From: Thiotrichales bacterium
GTDB taxonomy: Bacteria; Pseudomonadota; Gammaproteobacteria; Thiomicrospirales; Thiomicrospiraceae
Reading direction: 5' to 3'
Assembly (NCBI GenBank): GCA_016938655.1
Contig: JAFGUG010000083.1
Span: 1 to 46,122 of the forward strand
DNA: 46,122 nt
Position numbers and translations under genes: made by a program
Part shown: positions 1 through 8,081 of the stretch, one piece after another
Numbering within the stretch: position 1 is the stretch's first letter
How the letters are laid out: each line of letters begins with the position of its first letter
Notes under the pieces: model-generated
What the model was told of the DNA's origin: nothing
Database searches by the model: none
What the model saw: only the letters and a program-made list of their open reading frames with translations

Positions 1-1793
1 GCCAATTTGGATTCACCCACGCCACTGACTTTCAGTAACTCGGTATCATTTTGCGGACGCAGTTTGGCCATTTCCACCAGTGCGGCATCACCAAACACCA
101 CGTAAGCCGGTTTCTCTTCGCTTTCGGCAATTTCTTTACGCAGGGCTCGTAAGGCCTCAAAGACTTCTCGATCGGCATCCAACAAGCTGTCTTTTCCGGC
201 TTTGTTAGCAGGCCTGCCGACTTTTAACCCGGCTTTTTTGGGCAGCGCCAGTTGCAGTTCTATCTTGCCTTTTAACAGGTCTCCCGAGCGTTCGGTAAAG
301 CGCACAATTGAGTAGTTTTGAATGTCTTGATAGATATAACCCGAGTGAATCAGTTGGCGGATAATGCTCATCCACTCCTCGCTACTAAACTCTTTGCCCA
401 CCCCATAGGTGCTTAACTGGTCGTGCCCTGCTGAAATGATTTTTTCTTGTTTGGCGCCACGCAACACATCCACTATGTACTGCACCCCATAACCTTGATC
501 CAATCGATAGACACACGACAAGACTTTTTGTGCGGCCACTTTGGCATCAAACAGTTGTGGTGGGTTTAAGCAGACATCGCAGTTTCCACAAGGCTTCTGG
601 CTAGATTCCCCAAAATAGTTCAACAAGACATTTCGACGACAGTTCAACGCTTCGGAGAATGCCACCATGCTGTTTAATTTGAACAATTCAATGCGTTTTT
701 GTTCGTCATCGGGGACTTGGTCAACAAAGTGACGAGCGGTGACCACATCTTGCATACCAAACAGCAACAGAGCTTCAGAGTCCAAACCGTCTCGCCCAGC
801 ACGTCCGGTCTCTTGATAATACCCTTCTATGTTTTTAGGCATATCGTAGTGCACCACAAAGCGCACATTGGATTTATCAATCCCCATTCCAAACGCCACC
901 GTGGCGACCACAATATCCACTTCGTCTCGTAAAAACTGGTGGTGTACTTTCGAGCGAATTTCACTGGGCAGGCCGGCATGATAGGCTTTGGCGTTGTAAC
1001 CTTCATCAATCAGGTTTTGTGCGACCTCTTCCACCCGTTTACGACTCAGCGCATAGATAATGCCGCTCTCTTTTTGAGTTGCTTGTTCGCGGGCCTCTAA
1101 AAACGCCAACAGCTGCGCCATGGGTTTGCGTTTTTCTAATACTGTGTAACGAATATTGGGGCGGTCAAAACTGCTGACGTGAATTTGAGGATTATGCAGA
1201 TGCAAACGTTGCAAAATATCGTGACGAGTGGCGTGATCGGCAGTGGCGGTCAGGGCAATAAACGGGACATTCGGAAAGAACTCACGCAACTGCCCCATCC
1301 GTGCGTATTCCGGTCTAAAGTCGTGCCCCCATTGCGAGATACAGTGCGCTTCATCAATCGCAAACAAGCCAATCGGTAGTGATTGAAGTTCATTAATAAA
1401 ATCAGCCTTTAACAAACGTTCTGGCGAAACGTACAACAAATCGAGTTGCCCCGTGTGCAATTGCATACGCACCTGATTGGCGGTGTCCATATCCAAACTG
1501 GAGTTGTAATACGCGGCTTTGACCCCGTTGGCCTGCAAGGCGGTGACTTGGTCTTGCATCAGCGCAATCAACGGTGACACGACAATAGCGGTGCCTTGAC
1601 ACATCAACGCTGGAATTTGATAACACAGGGATTTACCACCGCCGGTTGGCATCAACACAAAACAGTCTTTGCCACTGGCTACATCATTAATGATTGAGGC
1701 TTGCTGTGGACGAAACTCGTCATACCCAAACACGCTTTTTAAAAGCTGCAAGGCGTGGTCAGTTGAGTCTTGATAGTTTGGCGAATCGGTCAT
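1..1793 (-). CDS. recQ: ATP-dependent DNA helicase RecQ (5' part; 3' end lies outside the window)
   Basis: 3'-5' superfamily 2 helicase acting in recombination and stalled-fork repair. The reading frame runs from the ATG at 1793 leftward off the window, giving about 597 codons. Visible motifs: Walker A GGGKS with Lys54, the DEAH box at residues 147-150 followed by CISQWGHDFRPEY, and motif VI with QETGRAGRDG. A zinc-binding module follows, with cysteines in CRRN and CGNCDVC. Next come the winged-helix region and the beginning of an HRDC domain (REVFEALRALRKEIA...), so only the last part of HRDC is missing. The gene is transcribed alone toward lower coordinates. Its upstream region holds four 11-bp tandem repeats (separate entry). 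One GCAGGCCTGC palindrome lies inside the gene at 208-217, read as Gly-Arg-Pro-Ala. Family assignment is secure. Confidence 0.96.
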   Translation of the reverse strand, partial: MTDSPNYQDSTDHALQLLKSVFGYDEFRPQQASIINDVASGKDCFVLMPTGGGKSLCYQIPALMCQGTAIVVSPLIALMQDQVTALQANGVKAAYYNSSLDMDTANQVRMQLHTGQLDLLYVSPERLLKADFINELQSLPIGLFAIDEAHCISQWGHDFRPEYARMGQLREFFPNVPFIALTATADHATRHDILQRLHLHNPQIHVSSFDRPNIRYTVLEKRKPMAQLLAFLEAREQATQKESGIIYALSRKRVEEVAQNLIDEGYNAKAYHAGLPSEIRSKVHHQFLRDEVDIVVATVAFGMGIDKSNVRFVVHYDMPKNIEGYYQETGRAGRDGLDSEALLLFGMQDVVTARHFVDQVPDDEQKRIELFKLNSMVAFSEALNCRRNVLLNYFGESSQKPCGNCDVCLNPPQLFDAKVAAQKVLSCVYRLDQGYGVQYIVDVLRGAKQEKIISAGHDQLSTYGVGKEFSSEEWMSIIRQLIHSGYIYQDIQNYSIVRFTERSGDLLKGKIELQLALPKKAGLKVGRPANKAGKDSLLDADREVFEALRALRKEIAESEEKPAYVVFGDAALVEMAKLRPQNDTELLKVSGVGESKL

Positions 1794-1907
1794 GGGTACA
1801 ATCAAATTTCGGGTTTTAAATTAGGGGTGGCAACCTTAGTTCATACGCTTAAGAATTACAAGTGAAGATGCGGTCTAACCAAGATTAGAAATAAGTCGAC
1901 TTTAAAC

Positions 1908-1947
1908 TCATTGAGCATTCATTGAAAACTCATTGAACGCTCATTGA
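1908..1947. repeat. Four 11-bp tandem repeats, core TCATTGA, upstream of recQ
   Basis: TCATTGA starts at 1908, 1919, 1930 and 1941, exactly 11 bp apart, so all four copies face nearly the same side of the helix. The four spacer bases vary while the core is invariant. The array lies 115-154 bp upstream of the recQ start and downstream of the TIGR03790-type gene. It could be a cooperative regulator-binding site. No known consensus was recognised. Confidence 0.7.
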
Positions 1948-2045
1948 ATCTTAGGATTGACGACTAAAAGTAACTTCACAAAAACCCAATTTAAAAGTCA
2001 GCAGGCCTGCTCATTAACAGCCAAAGGAAATCAGTTAATCGATGT

Positions 2046-3362
2046 CTATTCGGTTTTTTCAGCTAACACATCAATAATCTTATAACGATTGGCATCGGTG
2101 CGAGAAAACTTCAAAACCACGGTACGCTTATCTTTATCTAATGCTATTTGTGCTTTGATAGGATCATAAGATTGTTTTTTGCTGCTCCATTCTAGAACCT
2201 GATAAAGGCGACCAGGTTTTAATTTTCGGGTTTTGAACAGAATCGTTCGATCAGTGAAGAAAAGTTTATCCACACCAAAAGGCCTTGCCAAAGGTTCACC
2301 AATAAACAACCCTTCTCCCGGTTGCTTAACGGATTTCCAGTAGGCTTCCATTAGGGTTTCACCATTTAAATAATGGGGCAGTAAAACCACCGGATTTGGA
2401 AACTTACTGGCAAAATTACACGGTTCAACCACCGTTCCATAACTGCCAGTAGCGCCTGCCTCTAACCAACGAAACGCTTTCATCTGCCCCTGTTCTGAGA
2501 GCCCCCTTCCCCCAAAAGAGGTCAAATGATCGGCAATCGCCCCAGGCAGGTAGACGTTGTCCTCAATAAACGGCACCTTAGACAACCCCGTTTGATAGAG
2601 CATTATGTCTTGCATGCCCCTAATATAATTAGGTGTTTCTCGCTTAGAGCGGTCGAGATATTCGACGCGTAAAACCTCTTCATAGGGCCAATTTTCTGCT
2701 AATGCTTTAAACAAGCCTGCGCGAGAGCTGCGCTCTTGGTCAGACGTTTTAACTACATAGGCGGTGCCTTTTGGCATACGACCGTCAGCGAGCACGCCTC
2801 GGTCGATCAAGCTCTTTACTTCTTCTAAATTGCGTCCTGTTAATAACATGCTAGGACGAATCACCAAATCTTGCCAAGGTTTAACCGACTTGCTATCAAA
2901 GTAAGGACTGTTTGCGGTAGGTTGACAGCCTTTACCAAACTCTTGGCAAAATTGGGTATCAAATCCAAAGGTAAAGGCACTGGTTACGGACATACAACCT
3001 ACCCGATATGGTTTATCCCAAGTAAGCACCATGCCCTGAATCTCAGCAGGCAATTGCGCCTTGAGCTTTTCATACAGCGCATTAAACGCAACGGCTCCCA
3101 TTGACCCCGTGTCGGGCAAATCGACGGTAAAAATGTGCTCAACCGGAATATCGCGTTTTTGCTGATAGTATTCAGCCGTCCTAACCGACAGCGCATCACC
3201 GCGTTTTACAATAATCGCAATATTCTGATTATTCATGCCATAAGCTGGCAGTTCAATTACGGGTTTGCCAGCAAAAGCCGCATTACTCATAAAAGTACAC
3301 AAACCCCAGACCATTAATACTTTTAACAAAGTCAACCGCTTAACATGTTTGTTCAGAATCAT
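2046..3362 (-). CDS. Secreted TIGR03790-type protein of unknown function
   Basis: A 438-residue protein that resembles the uncharacterised TIGR03790 family; no biochemical role can be assigned. The N-terminus is a signal peptide with basic residues, a hydrophobic core (LLKVLMVWGLCTF) and a probable cleavage site after AAFA, so the protein is exported. The mature part begins with a segment typical of the family (NIAIIVKRGDALSVRTAEYY). It carries several cysteines (GCMS, QFCQEFGKGCQ) that could form disulfides. A start at 3386 is possible but would overlap the LysR gene. The ATG at 3362 begins one base after the LysR stop and has a GAGG about 11 bases upstream, so it is preferred and implies translational coupling to the LysR gene. 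Confidence 0.75.
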   Translation of the reverse strand: MILNKHVKRLTLLKVLMVWGLCTFMSNAAFAGKPVIELPAYGMNNQNIAIIVKRGDALSVRTAEYYQQKRDIPVEHIFTVDLPDTGSMGAVAFNALYEKLKAQLPAEIQGMVLTWDKPYRVGCMSVTSAFTFGFDTQFCQEFGKGCQPTANSPYFDSKSVKPWQDLVIRPSMLLTGRNLEEVKSLIDRGVLADGRMPKGTAYVVKTSDQERSSRAGLFKALAENWPYEEVLRVEYLDRSKRETPNYIRGMQDIMLYQTGLSKVPFIEDNVYLPGAIADHLTSFGGRGLSEQGQMKAFRWLEAGATGSYGTVVEPCNFASKFPNPVVLLPHYLNGETLMEAYWKSVKQPGEGLFIGEPLARPFGVDKLFFTDRTILFKTRKLKPGRLYQVLEWSSKKQSYDPIKAQIALDKDKRTVVLKFSRTDANRYKIIDVLAEKTE

Positions 3363-3363
3363 C

Positions 3364-4293
3364 TTAACGTGCCTCGTGCATGACATCTAACGCCTCGTCC
3401 CAAGGCGCTTTTTTTCCAAAATGCTCGACGATAAAGTCAATAAAGACGCGGGCTTTTTGGGATAAAAAGCGCGTTTGCGGATAGATCACATAGGCGTTCA
3501 ATTCACGGAGTTGGTAATCCGTTAGAATCGGTTGTAATTGCCCAGAAATCAGCGCTTGCCAAACAATAAACGTGGGCGAGAACAGCACGCCATGCCCAGC
3601 AATCGCCATCTGCATTAAAAAATCGCCATTGTTAGCAATCAACTGGCTCTCCAACGCCACTGAGTGCTGCGTGCCTTGAGGGTCAACAAACGGCCACTCT
3701 TGATTTTGATCGCCACTGTACTGCAGTATTTTGTGCTGTTTGAGGTCTTGCGGCGTATTGGGCAGGCCTGCTTGTTTTAGATAATCCGGGCTAGCCGCCA
3801 CTACAAAACGAATCGGCACAATTTTACGTGCCTGAATTGCTGTTTCCTTAAGTTCACCAATGCGAAACGCCAAATCCACCCCTTCTTCGATCAAGTCCAC
3901 CTCTCGGTCAGAGAAGTCGAGTTTCAGGGTGAGTTGCGGATGCAACTTTGCAAATTCTTCTAATATCGGCGATAAATGGGTTAAGCCAAACGATAAGGGC
4001 AAAGCAATACGTAACGTACCCGTTAGCGTGTGGTCGGAGGTATGCACCGAATGATTTAAAGTTTCAAACGAATCGACCACCTTAATAGCACTTTGATAAT
4101 AGACCTGACCGGCTTCTGTTAAGTTAAGGGTGCGTGTAGTACGTTGAATGAGCTTGGTGGCCAAACGGTTTTCAAGGTCGGTTAAACGTCTACTGACCGC
4201 CGATTTGGCCATATTCAACTGATCAGCCGCTTTACCAATCCCCCCCGCTTCCACAATGCGGATAAAAACCTGAATGTCTTCGAGCTGCCCCAT
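3364..4293 (-). CDS. LysR-family transcriptional regulator, divergent from pirin
   Basis: A 309-residue LysR regulator. The N-terminal winged helix-turn-helix is clear: MGQLEDIQVFIRIVEAGG, then a recognition helix around AKSAVSRRLTDLENRL, residues about 20-40. A substrate-binding domain of usual length follows (IRFVVAASPDYL, GHGVLFSPTF). The frame is open to 4461, but the ATG at 4293 gives the usual LysR length and N-terminus. It is divergent from the pirin gene, and such LysR-pirin pairs are common. The 152-bp intergenic region carries overlapping dyads (separate entry) where it probably binds and controls both genes. The inducer is unknown. A GCAGGCCTGC palindrome sits inside at 3772-3781, read as Ala-Gly-Leu. 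Confidence 0.92.
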   Translation of the reverse strand: MGQLEDIQVFIRIVEAGGIGKAADQLNMAKSAVSRRLTDLENRLATKLIQRTTRTLNLTEAGQVYYQSAIKVVDSFETLNHSVHTSDHTLTGTLRIALPLSFGLTHLSPILEEFAKLHPQLTLKLDFSDREVDLIEEGVDLAFRIGELKETAIQARKIVPIRFVVAASPDYLKQAGLPNTPQDLKQHKILQYSGDQNQEWPFVDPQGTQHSVALESQLIANNGDFLMQMAIAGHGVLFSPTFIVWQALISGQLQPILTDYQLRELNAYVIYPQTRFLSQKARVFIDFIVEHFGKKAPWDEALDVMHEAR

Positions 4294-4342
4294 ACGTTCG
4301 CTTTCTCTTTTTAATTCAAAATTTGCATATAACCGGTCATTT

Positions 4343-4368
4343 TGTTCTTTAAAACAGAACAGTGTTTT
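4343..4368. promoter_or_regulatory. Overlapping dyads in the LysR-pirin divergent region
   Basis: TGTTCT at 4343-4348 is mirrored by AGAACA at 4356-4361 (7-base spacer). AAAACA at 4351-4356 is mirrored by TGTTTT at 4363-4368. The first contains a T-N11-A style LysR box. The location midway between divergent starts fits an operator for the LysR protein encoded alongside. This is inferred from position and symmetry only. Confidence 0.5.
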
Positions 4369-4445
4369 AGAATTTTGCCGCTTTTTAACATCAGACGCAA
4401 ACGCTAAACTCCATCCCACATTAAATAAAACCAACGGAGTTTGCA

Positions 4446-5282
4446 ATGACCCAGCGCACAATTAAAAGCCTGCATGATGGACTTAAAACTCACGATGGGG
4501 CCGATGTAAAGTTAACCCGTATTATCGGCCAGCCCAGCTTAAAGAACTTAGACCCATTTTTGATGTTGGATGCGTTTGGTACAGATGAACCGATGGACTA
4601 CATTGGCGGCTTTCCGCCGCACCCACATCGTGGCTTTGAAACGGTCACCTATCTAATTGCGGGCAATATGCGCCATCAAGACAATCAGGGCAACGAAGGC
4701 GTGATTCGAACAGGAGGCGTTCAGTGGATGACCGCTGGGCGAGGCATTATCCATTCCGAAATGCCAGAACAAACCAAAGGCTTATTGATGGGGTTTCAAT
4801 TGTGGGTTAACTTGCCAAGCCATGCCAAAATGTCCGAGCCAAAGTACCAAGAGTACGAACCCGAGCAGATGCCCATTGAACGTCATGACAATGGTGCAGA
4901 GATTCGAGTGATTGCAGGCACAACCTATTTGGGCACCACGGGGTTAATTAAGAATGAGTTTGTCGACCCCACTTATTTAGACGTGACCTTACCGGCTGAG
5001 CAATGCTTTAAACAGAGTTTAAAAACCGATGAAACGGCGTTTATCTACCTGCATGAAGGTGAGGTTCAAATTGCAGACAACTCGCTTACAATTCAAGCCG
5101 GACAGCTAGCTGTGTTGAGTGCGGGTGAGTCAGTTGAAGTCACCGCTTATCAGCCAAGTCGGTTTATTTTAGTGGCCGGTTCACCTTTGAAAGAACCGAT
5201 TGTGCAACGTGGCCCGTTTGTGATGAATACCGAAGAAGAAATTAATCAAGCCATGGACGACTACCAAAACAACCGTTTTTAA
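4446..5282 (+). CDS. Pirin family protein
   Basis: A 278-residue bicupin of the pirin family. The N-terminal cupin carries the canonical metal ligands His59 and His61 (PPHPHRGFETVTY) and His103 and Glu105 (GRGIIHSEMPE), so an Fe-binding, quercetinase-like or redox-sensing role is possible. The C-terminal cupin (FKQSLKTDETAFIYLHEG, then GQLAVLSAGESVEV) is complete. The ATG at 4446 follows a GGAG ribosome site. It is divergent from a LysR gene whose product probably controls it. Exact substrates of bacterial pirins vary, so the function is given only as family level. Confidence 0.93.
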   Translation: MTQRTIKSLHDGLKTHDGADVKLTRIIGQPSLKNLDPFLMLDAFGTDEPMDYIGGFPPHPHRGFETVTYLIAGNMRHQDNQGNEGVIRTGGVQWMTAGRGIIHSEMPEQTKGLLMGFQLWVNLPSHAKMSEPKYQEYEPEQMPIERHDNGAEIRVIAGTTYLGTTGLIKNEFVDPTYLDVTLPAEQCFKQSLKTDETAFIYLHEGEVQIADNSLTIQAGQLAVLSAGESVEVTAYQPSRFILVAGSPLKEPIVQRGPFVMNTEEEINQAMDDYQNNRF

Positions 5283-5382
5283 GCATTATTAAAAATCAGC
5301 AGGCCTGATAGGTTTGCTGGCAATTAACCCAAACCGCTTTGAAGCCGATTCAAGCTGTTAACTTCTTTCAAAGGATGTTGTT

Positions 5383-5802
5383 ATGAAATCACTGTTATTA
5401 GGATTATTTTTAGCGGGCAGCTTGGCTCTGCCAAGTCATGCCTTCGCCGAAGATTTTAAACCCTCAAGCAACGTGGTCACGCTGATGCCACTGTTACTTG
5501 ATAACCTTGAGCTTCTCAATGTTACTCAAGAACAACTCTCAGAAATTAGACAAATCTCTCGTAAGAATTTTGCCGAAGTTGAATACATCAACGCACAATA
5601 CCACAACCTAAAAAGTGAACTCAAAGACGAACTGCTCGATGTTAATGTCAACGCCGAACACAGTTTAAAATTGGCACAAGAATTAGCGCAACTTGAACAA
5701 AAACGTTTTCAACTGACGATCAACTGTGCAAACGGACTCAAAAATTTACTCAGTGCATCTCAATATGAAGAGTTGATTGGACTGTTAGAGTTTCAGTCTT
5801 AA
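5383..5802 (+). CDS. Small exported Spy/CpxP-like protein
   Basis: A 139-residue protein with a clear signal peptide (MKSLLLGLFLAGSLALPSHAFA, cleavage before Glu-Asp). The mature part is almost all helix. The motif LNVTQEQLSEIRQI resembles the LTxxQ helix of Spy, CpxP and CnrX-type periplasmic stress or metal-sensor proteins, followed by a charged helix (YHNLKSELKDELLD). There are no metal-binding clusters and a single cysteine (INCANG). The start follows AAAGGATG at good spacing. It is separated from pirin by 100 bp that hold a CAGGCCTG copy at 5300. The function is inferred from fold-like features; the assignment to Spy/CpxP is tentative. Confidence 0.6.
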   Translation: MKSLLLGLFLAGSLALPSHAFAEDFKPSSNVVTLMPLLLDNLELLNVTQEQLSEIRQISRKNFAEVEYINAQYHNLKSELKDELLDVNVNAEHSLKLAQELAQLEQKRFQLTINCANGLKNLLSASQYEELIGLLEFQS

Positions 5803-5956
5803 CTTAAAAAAATAAGTTTAGAAACCTGTGAAAAAATCATGCAAGCTTTACTTAAGTACAACAACGTACGGATAGGTAGAATATTCACGTCAAATTAACG
5901 CATTTTTTAAAAAAACAGAGACGCCAAAAACAGCCTAAAAACGACCCTCCTCCCTA

Positions 5957-5991
5957 CGTTACTGGTGAAATTTAAAAAAACACCAGTAACG
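5957..5991 (+). terminator. Perfect 11-bp inverted repeat, terminator-like
   Basis: CGTTACTGGTG at 5957-5967 is perfectly mirrored at 5981-5991 around a 13-base A/T loop, and the right arm is followed by CATTTTTTA. It lies 155 bp after the Spy-like gene. A rho-independent terminator is the simplest reading, although the distance is long and an operator is possible. Confidence 0.55.
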
Positions 5992-6093
5992 CATTTTTTA
6001 CTCAATTTCAAACACTAAAAGCCGAGTCTAATTTATTAAACTAATACCATTGAATATTTAATAAATTTCATGAAGTTAACTTGTGAATAAATT

Positions 6094-6209
6094 AAAAAGT
6101 AAAAAAATGACCAAAATTTTAACAAAATAGAACTATATAGAACTATATAGAACTTATATGTTCACATATGTTCTAAAAAAGTAAAAAAAACGAACAAAAT
6201 CTTAACAAA
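6094..6209. repeat. Helically phased AGAAC/GTTC array flanked by a ~34-bp direct repeat
   Basis: TAGAAC occurs at 6128, 6138 and 6148, and GTTC at 6160 and 6170. The three forward half-sites are exactly 10 bp apart, and so are the two reverse half-sites. The block is flanked by near-identical A-rich copies at 6094-6127 and 6176-6209 (AAAAAGT, an A-run, then CAAAAT.TTAACAAA). It lies about 280 bp upstream of the CheB-CheR gene in the otherwise geneless 5803-6452 region. It may be a multi-site operator or a nucleoid-protein site. Confidence 0.65.
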
Positions 6210-6452
6210 GCGCGCACGATAGAAATTAAACTATCTCGTAAACTCAATTATTTAAACGCTTTAAATCTCTTACGCAGCCAAGCTTCCGTTTTTTTTTAAA
6301 AAACCGGATTGGTGTTTTAGATTCAATGCATTGATAACCAAGAGACGATTTACTTAATTAGAATAGCGTTATCTGTTGTTACGTTTTAACCTGAAAACAC
6401 GCTCATTTACGTGCCGTGCTTAGTATAAAGTATTTAAATTTAGGAAGTAAAA

Positions 6453-8081
6453 ATGGCCAGCCGCACAAAAAACTCAATTGAACTAAGTCAGAGTTTTTCT
6501 AGTTATGTTGTTTGTATTGGTGCCTCTGCCGGTGGACTTGAAGCGTTGGAACTGTTTTTTTCAAGATGTCCTAAAGATTCAGGCATGGCCTTTGTGGTTG
6601 TACAGCATTTGTCACCCGATCATAAGAGTATGATGTCTGACCTACTCTCTCGCTATACCGAGATGCCTATACAAATCGTCGAAGACGGCATGTACATTCG
6701 ACCCAACCATGTTTTCTTAATTCCGCCAGCTACATTGATGAGGATTTCGGATCACCGTTTTCAACTAACCAAAAAATCTCCCCATACTCTGACACTGCCG
6801 ATAGACATTTTCTTTACGTCACTATCAGAAAGTTACAAAGCCAAATCCATTGGCGTTGTTTTGTCAGGAACCGGTTCTGATGGCACTCGTGGTGCCTATG
6901 CAATTAATGATGCAGGTGGCTTTTTGTTGGCTCAAAAACCTTCAACCGCTAAGTTTGATGGTATGCCAAATAGTGTGATTGCCACCGGTTTAGTGGATGA
7001 AATCTTAATAGCTGAAAAGCTTGCCTTACGTATTGTTGAACACATTAAGAACCCGCAGAAAAAGGTCATGGATTCGATTTTGACCGATCCGCAAAGACCT
7101 TTTGACGAAGAGGCCTCTTTAGAGATGATTTTCAAGGCACTTGTTCAATCTGGTGGGGTGGATTTTCATGATTATAAAATGGCCACTGTCTCAAGACGTT
7201 TAGAACGACGAATGCAGGTTAAGCGCATTGCAAATATTCAAGATTACGCGTTACTTGTTGAGCAAGATCCAGCTGAATTAGCGAGTTTAAAACGTGAACT
7301 CTTTATTCCCGTTACCAGTTTTTTTAGAGACGCCCTTGCCTTTGAAGAGTTATCCAACGTTGCCATTAACGATATTGTTAACAAAACAGCAGCGGGTGAA
7401 ACTATTCGAGTCTGGTCTGCCGGTGTGGCAACGGGTGAAGAGGTTTACTCGATAGCTATGCTCTTTATGGAGGCGTTTGAGCGTGAAAAGCGCTGGCCAA
7501 ATTTGAAGATTTTTGCGACCGATGTGAATCCACTCATTTTAGAATTGGCCGCTGCAGGTCAGTATCCAGAATCGGTAGCGGCTGAATTAACCAAAGAGCG
7601 ATTAGAGCGTTTCTTTCACAAAACCGGCAATGTTTTTACCGTTAAACCTGAGCTCAGGCAGTGTGTCGTTTTTGCAAGACACAACTTATTAGTGGATCCA
7701 CCTTTTACGCGAATGAATTTGGTTACCTGTCGAAATACATTAATCTACTTTAAAGCCGATGCGCAGGCCAAAGCGTTGCATCGCCTGCAATATGCCACTA
7801 ACTATGACAGTTATCTATTTTTAGGCTCAAGTGAGTCACTTGCTGGAATGAATAAAGGGTTTAAAACCCTCAGTAGTAAATACAAGCTGTTCCAAAGAAA
7901 TAACGTCAGCTTACCTTTTGCACTTGAAGCCAACACAGATAGTAGCCAGCTCTATGTGCCCAACATTACCAAATCGTTTAAGAGCAATGTTAGGCCTAGA
8001 AACTTTAATGATGCTTCTTTGATTGATGAGTCTTCAGCAGAACTACTCAAGGCTTATACGCCCCCCCTCAATTGTGGTTAA
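6453..8081 (+). CDS. CheB-CheR hybrid: methylesterase and methyltransferase part (5' fragment of a frameshifted gene)
   Basis: Residues about 18-200 form a CheB methylesterase domain with the expected triad Ser25 (GASAGG), His52 (QHLSPDH) and Asp143 (GTGSDGTRG); there is no receiver domain. Residues about 215-300 are the CheR helical domain (ATVSRRLERRM). Residues about 315-495 are the CheR SAM-binding domain with VWSAGVATGEE, FATDVNP and VTCRNTLIYF. Proteins of this class continue into a coiled coil and PAS domains. Here the frame ends at 8081 just after AYTPP, while the continuation lies one base out of frame. The break is a C7 run at 8061-8067; with six C's one 971-residue protein would be encoded. 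The start follows a GGAAG site. It probably modifies receptor-like or PAS partners rather than classical chemotaxis receptors. Confidence 0.88.
   Translation: MASRTKNSIELSQSFSSYVVCIGASAGGLEALELFFSRCPKDSGMAFVVVQHLSPDHKSMMSDLLSRYTEMPIQIVEDGMYIRPNHVFLIPPATLMRISDHRFQLTKKSPHTLTLPIDIFFTSLSESYKAKSIGVVLSGTGSDGTRGAYAINDAGGFLLAQKPSTAKFDGMPNSVIATGLVDEILIAEKLALRIVEHIKNPQKKVMDSILTDPQRPFDEEASLEMIFKALVQSGGVDFHDYKMATVSRRLERRMQVKRIANIQDYALLVEQDPAELASLKRELFIPVTSFFRDALAFEELSNVAINDIVNKTAAGETIRVWSAGVATGEEVYSIAMLFMEAFEREKRWPNLKIFATDVNPLILELAAAGQYPESVAAELTKERLERFFHKTGNVFTVKPELRQCVVFARHNLLVDPPFTRMNLVTCRNTLIYFKADAQAKALHRLQYATNYDSYLFLGSSESLAGMNKGFKTLSSKYKLFQRNNVSLPFALEANTDSSQLYVPNITKSFKSNVRPRNFNDASLIDESSAELLKAYTPPLNCG
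8061..8067 (+). other. C7 homopolymer at the cheBR frameshift point
   Basis: Seven consecutive C residues follow ACG. In the upstream frame they read Pro-Pro-Leu and stop four codons later. Removing one C gives Thr-Pro-Pro-Ser-Ile-Val-Val, which matches the expected family continuation. It could be a sequencing or assembly error, a recent mutation, or a slippage (phase-variation) tract. Confidence 0.8.

Noticed and set aside
5803..6452. A small RNA or peptide gene in the 650-bp region before cheBR
   Set aside because: No open frame with a ribosome site and no known RNA fold was seen. The phased array and the terminator-like hairpin account for its visible structure.
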